A DNA stretch of 64,000 nucleotides from Tropicibacter sp. Alg240-R139. Lineage in GTDB: Bacteria > Pseudomonadota > Alphaproteobacteria > Rhodobacterales > Rhodobacteraceae. The stretch is from positions 1,534,479 to 1,598,478 of the forward strand of contig NZ_UNRA01000001.1 in the NCBI RefSeq assembly GCF_900537075.1. Direction: 5' to 3'. The translations under genes and the position numbers were made by a program. Positions 15,420 to 26,020 of this stretch are shown piece by piece (the first letter of the stretch is position 1; every line of letters starts with the position of its first letter). The notes under the pieces were generated by a model. That model did not search any database, was not told where the DNA came from, and worked only from the letters and a program-made list of their open reading frames with translations.

Positions 15420-16964
15420 ATGAACGACCAATCCCGATCCACTTTGCGCAGCGGCGGACGCGCCGCGCGCCGTGCTGCCCGTGCAGCCGCCCTGCCCGAT
15501 CACCTGCGCCCCATTCGCCACGGCATGGAAAGCCGCGCGCTGAACCTGCTCAGCCAGCAGGATATGGAACGCATTCACTCTGCCGCGCTGGACGCTTTGG
15601 AAACCATCGGCCTGGCCGATGCACCCCAAAGCGGTATCGACTATCTGGTGGATGCAGGCTGCACCCTGGGCGACGATGGCCGCATTCGGTTCCCACGCGC
15701 CCTGGTCGAAGATATGCTGACCAAAGCAAACCGCGACGTCACGCTCTACAGCCGCGATGGCAAGACCGACCTTGATCTGACCGGCGCCAAAGTTCACTAC
15801 GGCACCGCCGGGGCGGCTGTGTCGATGGTGGACCCCGATGGGCGCAATTATCGCGATTCAACGGTGCAGGATCTGCACGACGCCGCGCGCATCTGTCAGC
15901 ACCTTGATAACATTCACTTTGTCCAACGCCCGATGGTGTGTCGTGACATCCCCGACAATCGCGAGATGGACCTGAACACGATCTATGCCTGCACATCCGG
16001 CACCTTCAAACATATCGGCACCTCGTTCACTGAGCCATCTTATGTGAAACCCGCACTGGAAATGCTGCACATGATTGCAGGCGGCGAGGACAAGTGGCGC
16101 GAACGGCCTTTCATGTCGAACTCGAACTGTTTTGTCGTACCACCGATGAAGTTCGCCACCGAGGCCTGCGAAGTGATGGAGGAATGCATCAAGGGCGGTA
16201 TGCCGGTGCTGCTATTGTCAGCGGGCATGTCAGGAGCGACGGCGCCATCCACCGTGGCAGGCGCCATTGTGCAGGCGACCGCCGAATGTCTGGCCGGTCT
16301 GGTCTATGTCAACGCGGTCAAGCCGGGTCATCCGGCGATCATGGGCACATGGCCCTTTGGTCTGGACCTGCGCACCGGCGCGATGACCGTGGGGTCTGGC
16401 GAACAGGCGTTGTTGAGCGCAGGTTGCGCGCAGATGCACCGGTTCTATGACCTGCCGGGCGGGGCTGCGGCTGGCGCTGCGGATTCCAAGCTGCCCGATA
16501 TGCAGGCCGGGTGGGAGCAGATGTGTTCGGCTGTCATGACCGGCCTGTCGGGGCTGAACATGGTGTACGAGGCTGCCGGCATGCACGCCTCGCTGCTTGG
16601 GTTCTGCTTTGAAAGCCTGATCTTAAGCGACGATCTGTTGGGACAAGCCTTGCGCTGTGTGCGCGGGATCGAGGTGACGGACGAAACCATGGCCCTGGAC
16701 CAGATCGCCGAGGTTTGTCTGGGCGGCACGGGGCACTATCTGGGCACCGATGCCACGCTGAGCCGGATGCAGCAGGACTTTGTCTATCCCACGTTGGGCG
16801 ATCGTACCTCGCCCAAGGAATGGGCAGAGTTGGACAAGCCCGATCTGGTGCAAAAGGCCACGGCCAAGAAGCTGCAGATCCTGGCGGAACGCTCGCCTGC
16901 AAACTTCTCACCCGATCTGGATCAGGCGATCCGCGCGGCATTCAACATTCACTTACCGTCGTAA
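15420..16964 (+). CDS. Trimethylamine methyltransferase (MttB) family protein, non-pyrrolysine
   Basis: 514-aa TIM-barrel methyltransferase of the MttB superfamily. No in-frame amber codon is present, so this is the non-pyrrolysine type that includes glycine-betaine and other quaternary-amine:corrinoid methyltransferases. Recognisable segments are NLLSQQDMERIHSAALDALETIG near the N-terminus, FMSNSNCFVVPPMKFATEACEVM, and the glycine-rich FYDLPGGAAAGAADSKLPD before the C-terminal third. Such enzymes move a methyl group from the amine to a Co(I) corrinoid protein. A suitable partner is encoded 38 kb away (54267-54965). The substrate is unproven; betaine-type compounds are likely in a marine roseobacter. 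No ribosome-binding site of note precedes ATG 15420. Confidence 0.87.
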   Translation: MNDQSRSTLRSGGRAARRAARAAALPDHLRPIRHGMESRALNLLSQQDMERIHSAALDALETIGLADAPQSGIDYLVDAGCTLGDDGRIRFPRALVEDMLTKANRDVTLYSRDGKTDLDLTGAKVHYGTAGAAVSMVDPDGRNYRDSTVQDLHDAARICQHLDNIHFVQRPMVCRDIPDNREMDLNTIYACTSGTFKHIGTSFTEPSYVKPALEMLHMIAGGEDKWRERPFMSNSNCFVVPPMKFATEACEVMEECIKGGMPVLLLSAGMSGATAPSTVAGAIVQATAECLAGLVYVNAVKPGHPAIMGTWPFGLDLRTGAMTVGSGEQALLSAGCAQMHRFYDLPGGAAAGAADSKLPDMQAGWEQMCSAVMTGLSGLNMVYEAAGMHASLLGFCFESLILSDDLLGQALRCVRGIEVTDETMALDQIAEVCLGGTGHYLGTDATLSRMQQDFVYPTLGDRTSPKEWAELDKPDLVQKATAKKLQILAERSPANFSPDLDQAIRAAFNIHLPS

Positions 16965-17031
16965 TTAACTGTAATATTTAACTTAATGGCGCACAGGTCT
17001 TAATTGAACTGCGCGCCTTACTCCTATCGGC

Positions 17032-17271
17032 CTAGCCGTCGGATTCAGGCAGCAGACCGGCCTTTTGCGCGGCGCCCACTTCTTCGCCGTCCAGAACACC
17101 ATCGGCATTCTGATCCATCGCAACAAAGCTGCTGGCGTCCAGTTCAGGAAAGACGGCCTGCACCTCCTCCAGTGTCAGAACACCGTCGTCGTTGGCATCC
17201 GCCTGAGTGGCGGCCCACGCCGGGGCGGTCAAAAGAAGGCTGGCAATTGGCAGGGCTTTGATCAGTTTCAT
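17032..17271 (-). CDS. Small secreted EF-hand protein
   Basis: 79-aa precursor with a signal peptide (MKLIKALPIASLLLTAPAWA) and two canonical EF-hand loops: DANDDGVLTLEE at about residues 25-36 and DQNADGVLDGEE at about 53-64. Each has Asp/Asn ligands at loop positions 1, 3 and 5 and Glu at 12, so Ca2+ binding in the periplasm is very likely. ATG 17271 follows a GGAGTG ribosome-binding site; a longer frame to 17595 has no coding character. The function is unknown. It is monocistronic on the minus strand, just beyond the nrdJ terminator. Confidence 0.85.
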   Translation of the reverse strand: MKLIKALPIASLLLTAPAWAATQADANDDGVLTLEEVQAVFPELDASSFVAMDQNADGVLDGEEVGAAQKAGLLPESDG

Positions 17272-17545
17272 GAGGCACTCCTGTGTTTTTTTGGATGTCC
17301 GTTGATTGGACCCCCTTAGAAACAGGCAAACCAATCGCGCCGTCACTGGGGGACATGCAGATCGCAGAATTCCAGCCAACACACGCCGGATTCGCCCTCG
17401 TGGCTGCGCAAAGAATGGCGGGGCAAAATTCCGCGCATCGCGATCGGCGGAACTCGCCGGGATAAAGACCCCAGAAAGAGCAACCCTTTGCCGAAATTCG
17501 CCCAAAACGTGCACCGGCGCCTTTTGGCCGGTTCCCTTGAGTCGC

Positions 17546-17570
17546 AAAAAAAAGGGGGCCAGTGGCCCCC
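17546..17570 (-). terminator. Rho-independent terminator of nrdJ
   Basis: On the minus strand GGGGGCC-ACT-GGCCCCC is followed by eight T. It lies about 220 bases after the nrdJ stop, and no other minus-strand terminator occurs in between, so nrdJ appears to have a long 3' untranslated region. Confidence 0.85.
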
Positions 17571-17642
17571 TTTGAGTTTCGCTTTCCAGGCTCATCTAGT
17601 TTACCGCCCGGTGTTTTTTTGCCTGCGGCCTGGACTGCGTCT

Positions 17643-17747
17643 GGGGCGAGCGCACCCGCCCCGTGGTCAGGTGGGAAGGACTGGTCTTCCGGCCCACCCT
17701 GTCTCGTCGGGGCCAGGATCACCGAGGGTGGATCCTTGTGTGGCCCC
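17643..17747. ncRNA. Candidate structured RNA in nrdJ 3' region
   Basis: Three tandem inverted repeats: GGGGCG/CGCCCC (17643-17662), GGTGGG/CCCACC (17670-17698) and GGGGCC-AGGATC / GATCCT-GGCCCC (17709-17747). On the minus strand they sit between the nrdJ stop and its terminator, as expected for a structured or processed 3' UTR RNA. I do not recognise a known RNA family; the strand is inferred. Confidence 0.35.
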
Positions 17748-17788
17748 TACGCATCCCCCCAAGGGAACGCGATCTGTTTGCCTGTGGT

Positions 17789-20700
17789 TTACGAGCAGCC
17801 GCTCGTTGACCCGCAGGTGTTGCACTTCATGCAGGTGCCGTTGCGCACCAGCGTGTAGTTTCCGCATTCGTTGCAAGCCTCGCCCTCATAGCCCTGCATT
17901 TTGGCCTTGGCGCGGGCATCCATGCCCATGGCGACCACAGGGGCCGCATCCGAGGCTGTCTCGGGAACGATTGTTTGCAACGCGCTGACCGGATCAACTG
18001 CACCGTTCAACGCAGTGCCGTCCGACTGCCCACCGTTCAGCACCACAAGATCCTGCGGCAGACGCTTGCGCAGATAGCCGGTCGAGCTGATTTGTTTCAG
18101 CACTTCCAATGACTTGGACGCCGCAGTTTCGCTGATCTCGTTGATGTTGGACACGCCCTCTTCCTCGCCGCGACCGATGTCGTCGAATGTGGCACCCTCG
18201 GGCTTTACATGCGCCAGATCGGTGCGGTCCAGATATGACACCGCCAGCTCGCGGAAAATATAATCAAGGATCGAAGTAGCGTTCTTGATTGAATCGTTGC
18301 CCTGTACCATGCCCGCCGGTTCGAACTTGGTGAAGGTAAAGGCATCGACGAACTCTTCGAGTGGCACGCCGTATTGCAGACCAACCGACACGGCGATGGC
18401 AAAGTTGTTCATCATCGCGCGGAAGCCGGCGCCTTCCTTGTGCATGTCGATGAAAATCTCGCCCAGCTTGCCGTCCTCGAACTCGCCGGTGCGCAGGTAC
18501 ACCTTGTGCCCGCCAACGACGGCTTTTTGGGTGTAGCCCTTGCGGCGGTGGGGCAGCTTTTCACGGTGGCTGCGAATGATTTCCTTGACCACAACCTTTT
18601 CGATCACTTTCTCGGCCAGCACGACGGCCTTTTCCTGGATCGAACCGCTTTCCAGAATTTCAGCGGCGTCATCGTCATCCTCGACCAGAGCTGCAGCCAG
18701 CGGCTGGCTGAGTTTCGAGCCGTCGCGATAGAGCGCGTTGGCCTTAACCCCCAGCGACCAGCTGAGTTCATAGGCTTTCTGGCAGTCCTCGATGGTGGCA
18801 TCGTTGGGCATGTTGATCGTTTTCGAAATCGCGCCCGAAATGAACGACTGCGCGGCGGCCATCATGGTGATGTGGCTGTCCACCGACAGGAAGCGCTTGC
18901 CCTTCTTGCCGCAAGGGTTGGCACAGTCAAAGATGTGATAGTGCTCTTCCTTCAGATGCGGCGCCCCTTCCAGGGTCATGGTGCCGCAGACGTGGTCGTT
19001 GGCGCCATCAATGTCGGCTTTGGTGAACCCAAGGTGGCGCAACAGGTCAAAGGTGGGGTCGTTCAGCTTGTCGGCAGGGATGCCCAGAACACCAGTGCAG
19101 AACTCTTCGCCGAGGGTCCACTGGTTGAACACAAACCGGATGTCGAACGCGCTTTCCAGCGCCGCATCGATTTTACGCAGTTCGTTAGGACCAAAACCAT
19201 GGCCGGTCAGCGAGGTGTGGTTGATCCCCGGCGCGTTGCCGATGGTACCGTGACCGACGGCGTAAGATACGATCTCTTCGATCTCGGACGAGCTGTAGCC
19301 TTGGAACTCCAGAGCTGCCGGAACAGACCGGTTGATGATCTTGAAGTATCCGCCGCCTGCAAGCTTCTTGAACTTGACCAGAGCAAAGTCAGGCTCGATC
19401 CCAGTGGTGTCACAATCCATCACCAAACCGATGGTGCCGGTGGGCGCGATGACGGTGGCCTGCGCGTTGCGATAGCCGTTCTTTTCACCAAGGCTCAGCG
19501 CCTCGTCCCAGGCGGACATGGCCAGATCGACCAGGCGCACATCGGGGCAGTTGGCGTGATCCAGCGGTACTGGTTTAACGGCCAGCTTTTCATACCCATG
19601 CGAGGCACCGTGGGCCGCCTTGCGGTGGTTGCGCATGACGCGCAGCATGTGGTCGGCGTTGCGCTGATACCCCGAGAACGGACCCAGCTCGCCGGCGATC
19701 TCGGCCGAGGTGGCATAGGCGACACCGGTCATGATCGCGGTCAGCGCACCACACAGCGCGCGGCCCTCGTCGCTGTCATAGCCGTGGCCCATGTTCATCA
19801 GCAGACCGCCGATGTTGGCATAGCCCAGACCCAGCGTGCGGAAGTCATAAGACAGCTGTGCGATTTCCTTGGACGGGAATTGCGCCATGGTCACGCTGAT
19901 TTCCAGCGTCAGGGTCCACAGACGCGCAGTGTGCATGTAATCGTCGGCCTGAAACTTGCCATCCTCAAGGAAGGTCAGCAGGTTCATTGACGCCAGATTA
20001 CAGGCGGTGTCGTCCAGGAACATGTATTCCGAACAAGGGTTTGAGCCGCGAATTTCACCGTCTTCGGGGCATGTGTGCCACTCGTTCACCGTGTCGTGGT
20101 ACTGAATACCCGGATCGGCGCAGGCCCAGGCCGCGTGGCCCACTTGGGCCCACAGGTCGCGCGCTTTGATGGTCTTGGACACTTTGCCGTCGGTGCGGTT
20201 GATCAGCTCCCAATCGGCGTCTTTTTCGATCGCCTTGAGGAAGGTGTTAGTGACGCGGATGGAGTTGTTGGAGTTCTGGCCCGAGACCGAGCTGTACGCC
20301 TCGGAATCCCAGTCGGTGTCATAGGTCGGGAATTCGATGCTGGTGTGGCCCTGCTTGGCATAATCCAGCACGCGTTTGATGTAGGTTTCCGGGATCGCGA
20401 CCTTTTTGGCCTCGCGGATCGCCTTTTTCAGCGCGTCGTTGTGGTTGGCGTCATAGGCGTCATCAGCCTTGCCATCCCAAGTGCGCAGCGCCTCAAAGAT
20501 ACCGTTCAGCTTGGCCTCGTGCATCTTCGAACCCGCGACGATGCTCGCCACTTTCTGCTCTTCGATGACCTTCCAGTTGATGAAATCCTGAATATCGGGG
20601 TGATCGGCATCGACGATGACCATTTTCGCGGCACGGCGCGTGGTACCGCCCGACTTGATCGCGCCGGCCGCGCGGTCGCCGATTTTCAGGAAACCCATCA

Positions 20701-21436
20701 GGCCACTGGATTTGCCACCACCGGACAGGGCCTCGCCCTCGCCGCGCAGATGGCTGAAGTTGGTGCCAGTACCCGAGCCGTATTTGAACAGGCGCGCCTC
20801 GCGGACCCACAGGTCCATGATGCCACCTTCGTTGACCAGATCATCCTCGACGCCCTGAATAAAGCAGGCGTGGGGCTGCGGGTGCTCGTAGGACGATTTG
20901 GATTTGGTAAGTTTGCCGGTTTTGTAATCGACATAGTGGTGGCCCTGCGCCGGGCCGTCGATGCCATAGGCCCAATGCAGGCCGGTGTTGAACCACTGGG
21001 GCGAATTTGGCGCGGCCCGTTGGGTGGCCAACATGTACCGCATCTCGTCGAAATAGGCACGCGCATCTTCCTCGGTCGAGAAATAGCCGCCCTTCCAGCC
21101 CCAATAGGTCCAGGCGCCCGCCAGACGGTCGAACACCTGTTTGGATGATGTCTCACCCCCAAATTCGACGTTGCCATCTGGGGCCGAGCGCCACAGGAAT
21201 TCGGGCACGTCTTTTTCGCGGACTTTTTTCAGTCGCGAGGGCACGCCTGCTTTGCGGAAATATTTCTGGGCGATGACGTCGCTGGCGACCTGGCTCCAGC
21301 TGCCCGGCACTTCGATGTCGTCCAGTTTGAACACGATCGTGCCGTCAGGATTGCGGATTTCAGACGTGGCCGAGACAAAATCAAGCTCTGCGTAGGCGTC
21401 CTGACCTGCTTTGGTGAATTTCCGTTCTATCTTCAT
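17789..21436 (-). CDS. nrdJ: Vitamin B12-dependent (class II) ribonucleotide reductase
   Basis: 1215-aa adenosylcobalamin-dependent ribonucleoside-diphosphate reductase, making deoxyribonucleotides without oxygen. The core barrel motifs are clear: [24 protein letters not shown] with redox and radical Cys/Asn, [24 protein letters not shown], and a C-terminal Cys-rich tail ([22 protein letters not shown]) of the zinc-ribbon type that carries the reducing thiols in this family. ATG 21436 ([12 protein letters not shown]) is chosen over the longer frame to 21664, whose extra 76 residues lack coding character and overlap the promoter region. No nrdAB is present in the window. A long upstream gap with repeated palindromes suggests NrdR-type control. 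Confidence 0.95.
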   Translation of the reverse strand: MKIERKFTKAGQDAYAELDFVSATSEIRNPDGTIVFKLDDIEVPGSWSQVASDVIAQKYFRKAGVPSRLKKVREKDVPEFLWRSAPDGNVEFGGETSSKQVFDRLAGAWTYWGWKGGYFSTEEDARAYFDEMRYMLATQRAAPNSPQWFNTGLHWAYGIDGPAQGHHYVDYKTGKLTKSKSSYEHPQPHACFIQGVEDDLVNEGGIMDLWVREARLFKYGSGTGTNFSHLRGEGEALSGGGKSSGLMGFLKIGDRAAGAIKSGGTTRRAAKMVIVDADHPDIQDFINWKVIEEQKVASIVAGSKMHEAKLNGIFEALRTWDGKADDAYDANHNDALKKAIREAKKVAIPETYIKRVLDYAKQGHTSIEFPTYDTDWDSEAYSSVSGQNSNNSIRVTNTFLKAIEKDADWELINRTDGKVSKTIKARDLWAQVGHAAWACADPGIQYHDTVNEWHTCPEDGEIRGSNPCSEYMFLDDTACNLASMNLLTFLEDGKFQADDYMHTARLWTLTLEISVTMAQFPSKEIAQLSYDFRTLGLGYANIGGLLMNMGHGYDSDEGRALCGALTAIMTGVAYATSAEIAGELGPFSGYQRNADHMLRVMRNHRKAAHGASHGYEKLAVKPVPLDHANCPDVRLVDLAMSAWDEALSLGEKNGYRNAQATVIAPTGTIGLVMDCDTTGIEPDFALVKFKKLAGGGYFKIINRSVPAALEFQGYSSSEIEEIVSYAVGHGTIGNAPGINHTSLTGHGFGPNELRKIDAALESAFDIRFVFNQWTLGEEFCTGVLGIPADKLNDPTFDLLRHLGFTKADIDGANDHVCGTMTLEGAPHLKEEHYHIFDCANPCGKKGKRFLSVDSHITMMAAAQSFISGAISKTINMPNDATIEDCQKAYELSWSLGVKANALYRDGSKLSQPLAAALVEDDDDAAEILESGSIQEKAVVLAEKVIEKVVVKEIIRSHREKLPHRRKGYTQKAVVGGHKVYLRTGEFEDGKLGEIFIDMHKEGAGFRAMMNNFAIAVSVGLQYGVPLEEFVDAFTFTKFEPAGMVQGNDSIKNATSILDYIFRELAVSYLDRTDLAHVKPEGATFDDIGRGEEEGVSNINEISETAASKSLEVLKQISSTGYLRKRLPQDLVVLNGGQSDGTALNGAVDPVSALQTIVPETASDAAPVVAMGMDARAKAKMQGYEGEACNECGNYTLVRNGTCMKCNTCGSTSGCS

Positions 21437-22119
21437 CCCGCTGCCCCTAAATTCCAGCTTCCAACTTATGGCCCCATCAGCCCATGAATTTGCCCCGAAC
21501 CAGTCCCAGGGCCGTGACAGAAGGAAAAGACATCCCGTCGCGGCCGAAGCCACGTCAAAACGGCGCTGCCGCGCCCATTTTCCGAGAGTTACCCCACTGT
21601 CGCGTCGCGCTGCTGCCCTCTGGTCATACCTACCAGATTTAGTGGCAGTGCGTCCGACCCCCACAATCTGGCGTATCTAGGCCCAAGAGGTCAACGCTCT
21701 TTTTACCAAGCTTTGGGAAAGATTTGTATTGACGCCTGCCAAGATTCTGGTCGGTCCCAGCGGGTTCCGATTCCTCCACAAGTTATGCCCAGGGCGCAGC
21801 ATCCGGGATGCCCCAAGCATGATTGGGATTTCTCGATTTTTCCGGCACACTTACCAGATTTCATTAACAATTATTAACGCATCTCTCTGCATCGCGGCGC
21901 AAAAAGGGAGGTCACAAAATCCTGTGGCAAAATTGTCAAATTTGATGCGAGGCGCGGTGCTGAAACTCGAAGAACATTTGCTCGATCCGAGAGAATCGGG
22001 GGGGACCCGACGCCTTGCCCGAAAACTAGGCAGCCACAATATGTCGTGGCACCGACCCCCAATGAACACCAAAGGCAGAGCCAATCTCTCGGCTCTGCCT
22101 TTTGCACAATGTACCAGAT
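21437..22119 (-). promoter_or_regulatory. nrdJ upstream region with repeated motifs
   Basis: 683-bp gap without a gene. TACCAGATTT occurs at 21631 and 21852 and, extended to TACCAGATTTAGTG, recurs at 22112 inside the end of napC. An oppositely oriented relative, CCACAATCTGGCG, is at 21661-21673. Palindromes TCACAAAATCCTGTGG (21912-21927) and CCACAATATGTCGTGG (22034-22049) resemble NrdR boxes; the latter matches 14 of 16 bases of the site at 3319. No cobalamin riboswitch core was recognised. Confidence 0.45.
22071..22103 (-). terminator. Terminator of the nap operon
   Basis: Stem GGCAGAGCC / GGCTCTGCC (22074-22099, 8-base loop) flanked by AAA and TTTT, so it can work in either direction; it lies just past the napC stop on the minus strand. 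Confidence 0.8.
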
Positions 22120-22785
22120 TTAGTGTTGCGCGTGCTGGTTCAGGTAACTGCGCAGGTCATCCGACCCCACAACTTGTGCGCTGGAAAACACGACGCTGCC
22201 ATCGAGCATGGCTTCTTTCATATTGGGCAACTCATGCGCGATGCCCTTGTGGCAATCGATGCAGGTCTTTTCGCCAGTAAACAAAAGCCGCTCGTGAAAG
22301 TCAGCCGCACGCGGGCTTTGCCGGGTGATGTCCATCGACTCGGCCGAGTGACAGTTGCGGCATTCCAGCGAGTCGTTGGCCTTGAGCCGCGCCCATTCGT
22401 GCTGCGCCAATTCCAGCCGCTTCTCTACAAACTTCTCCCGCGTGTTGATGGTGCCAAAGATCTTGCCCCAAACCTCTTTGCTGGCCTGCATCTTGCGCGC
22501 GATTTTTGGCGTCCATTCATGTGGTACGTGGCAGTCTGGGCATGTGGCCCGAACACCCGAGCGGTTGGAATAGTGAATGGTGGTTTTCAGTTCGGCATAA
22601 ACGTTGTCGCGCATCTCGTGACAACCAGTACAGAAGGTCTCGGTGTTTGTCAGTTCCAGCGCGGTGTTGAACCCGCCCCAGAAAACGATCCCCATGATGA
22701 ACCCGCCCATGGTCAGCCCACCCAGGCTGTAATGGACGCTGGGGCGTCGTATGGTGCCCCAGAGTTTGCGCAGGAAGCCCAACAT
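22120..22785 (-). CDS. napC: Cytochrome c-type protein NapC
   Basis: 221-aa NapC/NirT family tetrahaem quinol dehydrogenase that passes electrons from the membrane quinol pool to periplasmic NapAB. One N-terminal membrane anchor (about residues 18-40, [18 protein letters not shown]) is followed by four CxxCH haem sites: CTGCH, CPDCH, CRNCH and [23 protein letters not shown] is the family's second-haem context. It overlaps the napB stop by one base (TGATG), consistent with tight operon translation. It is the last gene of napEFDABC. Haem attachment needs the Ccm system, which is not in the window. Confidence 0.95.
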   Translation of the reverse strand: MLGFLRKLWGTIRRPSVHYSLGGLTMGGFIMGIVFWGGFNTALELTNTETFCTGCHEMRDNVYAELKTTIHYSNRSGVRATCPDCHVPHEWTPKIARKMQASKEVWGKIFGTINTREKFVEKRLELAQHEWARLKANDSLECRNCHSAESMDITRQSPRAADFHERLLFTGEKTCIDCHKGIAHELPNMKEAMLDGSVVFSSAQVVGSDDLRSYLNQHAQH

Positions 22786-23252
22786 CAGTCGCTGCCTCCC
22801 TTATTTTTCTCGACGTATTCAAGCACGCTGTCGATGTCGACAAAGCCGTTTTCGACCAACGCTTTGGCCTCGACCTGAACCACGTGGCACTGGTTGCAGA
22901 AGTACCGGCGCGGCGTGACAGACGCCAGGAATTGATTATCCCGGCTCATGAAATGCGTGATCGACACCATCGGGGCCTGGCTGACCTCAATCGCGGTGCG
23001 GCTGTGGCATTGCAGACATTGGTTGGCGTTCAGGTCGATCTGATAGCCGTCGATTTTGTGCGGGATCAGCGGTGGCTGCTCTGGATAATTACGCACCTGG
23101 CGCAGGTCCGAGTTCACCACCTTGGCGATTGCGGGCGGCTCGGCGTTGTCCGCCAAGGGTGTCCCCGAGCGCAAGGTTGCCACGGATTCCTGTGCAAAGG
23201 CTGCACCGGCAAAGATGATAGCTGCGGCGGTAATCCAAATGGTACGTGTCAT
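22785..23252 (-). CDS. napB: Periplasmic nitrate reductase dihaem subunit NapB
   Basis: 155-aa precursor of the NapB electron-transfer subunit. A signal peptide [20 protein letters not shown] is followed by the mature protein with two haem c sites: CLQCH (Cys79, Cys82, His83) and CNQCH (Cys119, Cys122, His123). The [24 protein letters not shown] stretch is typical of NapB. ATG 23252 lies two bases after the napA stop; the longer frame to 23288 runs into napA and lacks the signal peptide at its start. It carries electrons from NapC to the molybdenum subunit NapA. Confidence 0.95.
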   Translation of the reverse strand: MTRTIWITAAAIIFAGAAFAQESVATLRSGTPLADNAEPPAIAKVVNSDLRQVRNYPEQPPLIPHKIDGYQIDLNANQCLQCHSRTAIEVSQAPMVSITHFMSRDNQFLASVTPRRYFCNQCHVVQVEAKALVENGFVDIDSVLEYVEKNKGGSD

Positions 23253-23254
23253 GA

Positions 23255-25756
23255 TCAGGCCCCCACTGGTACGATTTTGACCGCGCACTTCTTAAAGTCG
23301 GTCTGTTTCGACAGCGGATCGGTGGCATCCAGCGTGACCTTGTTGATCAACTGACGCGCATCGAACCACGGCACAAAAACCAACCCTTTGGGCGGCTTAT
23401 TACGCCCGCGCGTTTCCACCCGGCTAAGGATGTGACCGCGCCGCGATTCCACTTTGACCTCGGACCCGCGACGCAATCCCATGACTTCGGCATCGTCGGG
23501 GTGCATATAGACCAACGCATCCGGGATCGCCTTGTGCAGTTCAGGCACCCGTTGAGTCATCGAGCCCGAGTGCCAGTGTTCCAGCACGCGCCCGGTCGAC
23601 AGCCAGAAGGGGTATTCGTCATCCGGTTTTTCAGGTGCGGGTTCGAACGGCAGGGCAAAGATGATCGCCTTGCCGTCCTTATGGCCGTAGAATTCAAAAT
23701 CGCTTCCCGCAGTGACGTAGGGGTCGGACCCTTCCTTGAATCGCCACTTGGTCTCTTTCCCGTCGACAACGGGCCAACGCAAACCGCGCACCTCGTGATA
23801 CGTGTCAAACGGTGCCAGATCGTGCGCCTTGCCGCGACCGAATTCAGCGTATTCTTCGAACAGGCCTTTCTGGATGTAAAACCCGAAATCTTCGGCCTCG
23901 TGATTGGCGTATTCGTCAGATGCTTGTTCCAGCGGATAGGCGTCGACCTTGCCGTTTTTATACAGCACCTCGTAGAGCGTTTTTCCTTTGTAGTCGGGAT
24001 TGGCGTCCAGAATTTCGGCGGGCCAAACCTCGTCCGTGGTGAAGCGTTTGGAAAATTCGACCAGCTGCCACAGGTCCGATTTGGATTCGCCGGGGGCGTC
24101 GACCAGCTGGTGCCAGAACTGCGTGCGCCGTTCGGCGTTGCCATATGCGCCTTCTTTCTCGACCCACATGGCGGCGGGCAGGATCAGGTCGGCGGCCTCG
24201 GCCGTTACGGTTGGATAGGCATCGGACACCACGATGAAGTTGTCAGGGTTGCGATAGCCCGGCAGCCCCTCTTCCATCATGTTGGGCGCTGCTTGCATGT
24301 TGTTGTTCACTTGCACCCAATAGCAATTGATCTTGCCGTCCTTCAGGTCGCGGTTCTGTTTCACCGCGTGCGAGCCGACCCAATCGGGCACCCCACCTTC
24401 GGGCAGCTTCCAGATCTTTTCCGCCTTCTTGCGGTGATCGGGGTTGTTCACCACCATGTCGGCGGGCAGACGGTGTGAGAAGGTCCCAACCTCGCGCGCC
24501 GTGCCACAGGCAGAAGGTTGACCGGTCAGCGAGAACGGCGAGTTTCCGGGGGTCGAGATTTTGCCCGTCAGCAGGTGCAGGTTGTAGATCATGTTGTTGA
24601 CCCAAACGCCGCGGGTGTGCTGGTTCACGCCCATGGTCCAAAGCGACATCACCTTGGTATCGGGGTCGGCATAAAGCTTGGCAATCTTTTCCAGCGCGTC
24701 TTTGGGGACGCCTGACATTTCGTGTGCCTTGTCGAGCGTATAGGGCTTCACGAACTCTGCGAATTCTTCGAACGACATGGGTTCGGATTTGCCGCTATCA
24801 GGGTTGGCAGCAGCCTGTTGCAGCGGGTTTTCGGGGCGCAAGCCATAGCCGATGTCTTGCGCGCCCTTTTTGAAGTTCACGTGCTTGGACACGAAGTCTT
24901 TGTTCACCGCGTCGTTTTCGATGATGTAGTTGGCGATATAGTTCAGAATCGCCAGATCGGTCTGCGGCTCAAAGATGGCCGGGATGTCCGCCAGATCAAA
25001 GCTGCGGTGGGTGAAGGTCGACAACACCGCCACCTTCACATGTGGATGGCTGAACCGGCGGTCTGCAATGCGGGTCCACAAGATCGGGTGCATTTCCGCC
25101 ATGTTCGAGCCCCAGAGCACGAATGCATCTGCGTTTTCGAAATCGTCATAACAGCCCATCGGCTCATCAATGCCAAAGGTCCGCATGAACCCCACAACCG
25201 CACTCGCCATGCAGTGGCGCGCGTTGGGGTCGATGTTGTTCGAGCGGAACCCGGCTTTCATCAGCTTGGAGGCTGCATAGCCTTCCCAAACTGTCCACTG
25301 GCCCGACCCGAACATGCCGATGCCCTTGGGCCCTTTCTCTTTCAACGTGGCCTTCCACTTTTCGGCCATGATGTCGAAAGCTTCGTCCCAGCTGACAGGT
25401 TCAAACGCGCCGTCTTTGTGAAACACACCATCCTTTTTGCGCAGCAAGGGCTGCGTCAGACGATCCGAGCCATACATGATCTTGGACAGGAAGTACCCTT
25501 TGACACAGTTCAGACCCCGGTTCACCTCGGCCTTGGCATCGCCGTGACTGGCCACGACGCGACCAGCCTTGGTCGCAACCATGATCGAACAACCCGTCCC
25601 GCAAAATCTGCACGGCGCCTTGGACCATTTCAAATCAGTAAGCTGCGCATCCGTGACCAGGTTTTGCGCCGCTGCCGGTATCGGCAACCCTGCCGCCGCA
25701 GCCGCGGCCGCAACGGCCTGGGCTTTGATGACATCGCGTCGTGACAAGTTAGGCAT
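23255..25756 (-). CDS. napA: Periplasmic nitrate reductase catalytic subunit NapA
   Basis: 833-aa molybdopterin enzyme reducing nitrate to nitrite in the periplasm. A twin-arginine signal ([20 protein letters not shown]) directs export of the folded protein. The 4Fe-4S cluster ligands are Cys49, Cys52, Cys56 and Cys84 (CRFCGTGC and GLNCVKGYF). The molybdenum-ligating Cys is in [18 protein letters not shown], and the C-terminal [22 protein letters not shown] is the bis-MGD binding domain. Full length for the family. Cofactor synthesis fits with moaC and moeA elsewhere in the window. It is expected to be folded and chaperoned with NapD from the same operon. Confidence 0.97.
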   Translation of the reverse strand: MPNLSRRDVIKAQAVAAAAAAAGLPIPAAAQNLVTDAQLTDLKWSKAPCRFCGTGCSIMVATKAGRVVASHGDAKAEVNRGLNCVKGYFLSKIMYGSDRLTQPLLRKKDGVFHKDGAFEPVSWDEAFDIMAEKWKATLKEKGPKGIGMFGSGQWTVWEGYAASKLMKAGFRSNNIDPNARHCMASAVVGFMRTFGIDEPMGCYDDFENADAFVLWGSNMAEMHPILWTRIADRRFSHPHVKVAVLSTFTHRSFDLADIPAIFEPQTDLAILNYIANYIIENDAVNKDFVSKHVNFKKGAQDIGYGLRPENPLQQAAANPDSGKSEPMSFEEFAEFVKPYTLDKAHEMSGVPKDALEKIAKLYADPDTKVMSLWTMGVNQHTRGVWVNNMIYNLHLLTGKISTPGNSPFSLTGQPSACGTAREVGTFSHRLPADMVVNNPDHRKKAEKIWKLPEGGVPDWVGSHAVKQNRDLKDGKINCYWVQVNNNMQAAPNMMEEGLPGYRNPDNFIVVSDAYPTVTAEAADLILPAAMWVEKEGAYGNAERRTQFWHQLVDAPGESKSDLWQLVEFSKRFTTDEVWPAEILDANPDYKGKTLYEVLYKNGKVDAYPLEQASDEYANHEAEDFGFYIQKGLFEEYAEFGRGKAHDLAPFDTYHEVRGLRWPVVDGKETKWRFKEGSDPYVTAGSDFEFYGHKDGKAIIFALPFEPAPEKPDDEYPFWLSTGRVLEHWHSGSMTQRVPELHKAIPDALVYMHPDDAEVMGLRRGSEVKVESRRGHILSRVETRGRNKPPKGLVFVPWFDARQLINKVTLDATDPLSKQTDFKKCAVKIVPVGA

Positions 25757-25771
25757 TTTAATCTCCCCGAT

Positions 25772-26020
25772 CTAAAGACCTTGTTCTTTTTGATGGTAGA
25801 CAAGAGCCACGCTGACAACACCGTCGAGCAGGCTCAGTGAATTCATGTGTGCGACGATCACCGCTTCGCTGTTCGTTTCCAGCGTGACGATGATCTTTCC
25901 GGTGTCGTCGGTCATCGCGACCTCGGCCCCGTCGTGTGTAAGCACCCGCGCGCAAACCGCATCCAGGTTTGCCGGGTCTGCCCTGAGCAGCAGGCTCGAG
26001 ATATGAACCTCATCCATCAT
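25772..26020 (-). CDS. napD: NapD, Tat chaperone for NapA
   Basis: 82-aa ferredoxin-like-fold chaperone that binds the NapA Tat signal until the molybdenum cofactor is inserted. The N-terminal VHISSLLLRADPANLDAVCARVL and the DTGKIIVTLETNSEAVIVAHMNSLSLLDGVVSVALVYH region match the NapD pattern of strand-helix-strand repeats. It overlaps the end of napF by 11 bases and precedes napA by 15. Two adjacent ATG codons (26020 and 26017) are both possible starts. Confidence 0.92.
   Translation of the reverse strand: MMDEVHISSLLLRADPANLDAVCARVLTHDGAEVAMTDDTGKIIVTLETNSEAVIVAHMNSLSLLDGVVSVALVYHQKEQGL

Larger units (their letters stand above)
17272..17788. other. 517-bp gap: EF-hand leader and long nrdJ 3' region
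   Basis: No credible gene. The left half (17272-17545) should hold the EF-hand gene promoter. The right half follows nrdJ and contains a minus-strand terminator and three consecutive strong hairpins, listed separately. Confidence 0.6.

Noticed and set aside
17144..17722. 192-aa minus frame across the EF-hand gene and terminator
   Set aside because: Runs through the nrdJ terminator and hairpins; the EF-hand frame is the real one.
17600..17788. RNase P, SRP, 6S or tmRNA gene
   Set aside because: The hairpins lack the conserved core sequences of these RNAs as I know them; kept as an unidentified structured RNA.
18374..21148. Long plus-strand open frames (538 and 357 aa) under nrdJ
   Set aside because: Antisense to a clear gene; they arise from the G/C third-position bias. 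They lack ribosome-binding sites and family motifs.
21437..22119. Cobalamin riboswitch upstream of nrdJ
   Set aside because: I looked for the conserved B12-box core on the minus strand and did not see it; a covariance search would settle it.
23432..25744. Two ~340-aa plus-strand frames under napA
   Set aside because: Shadow frames; NapA motifs on the minus strand are unambiguous.
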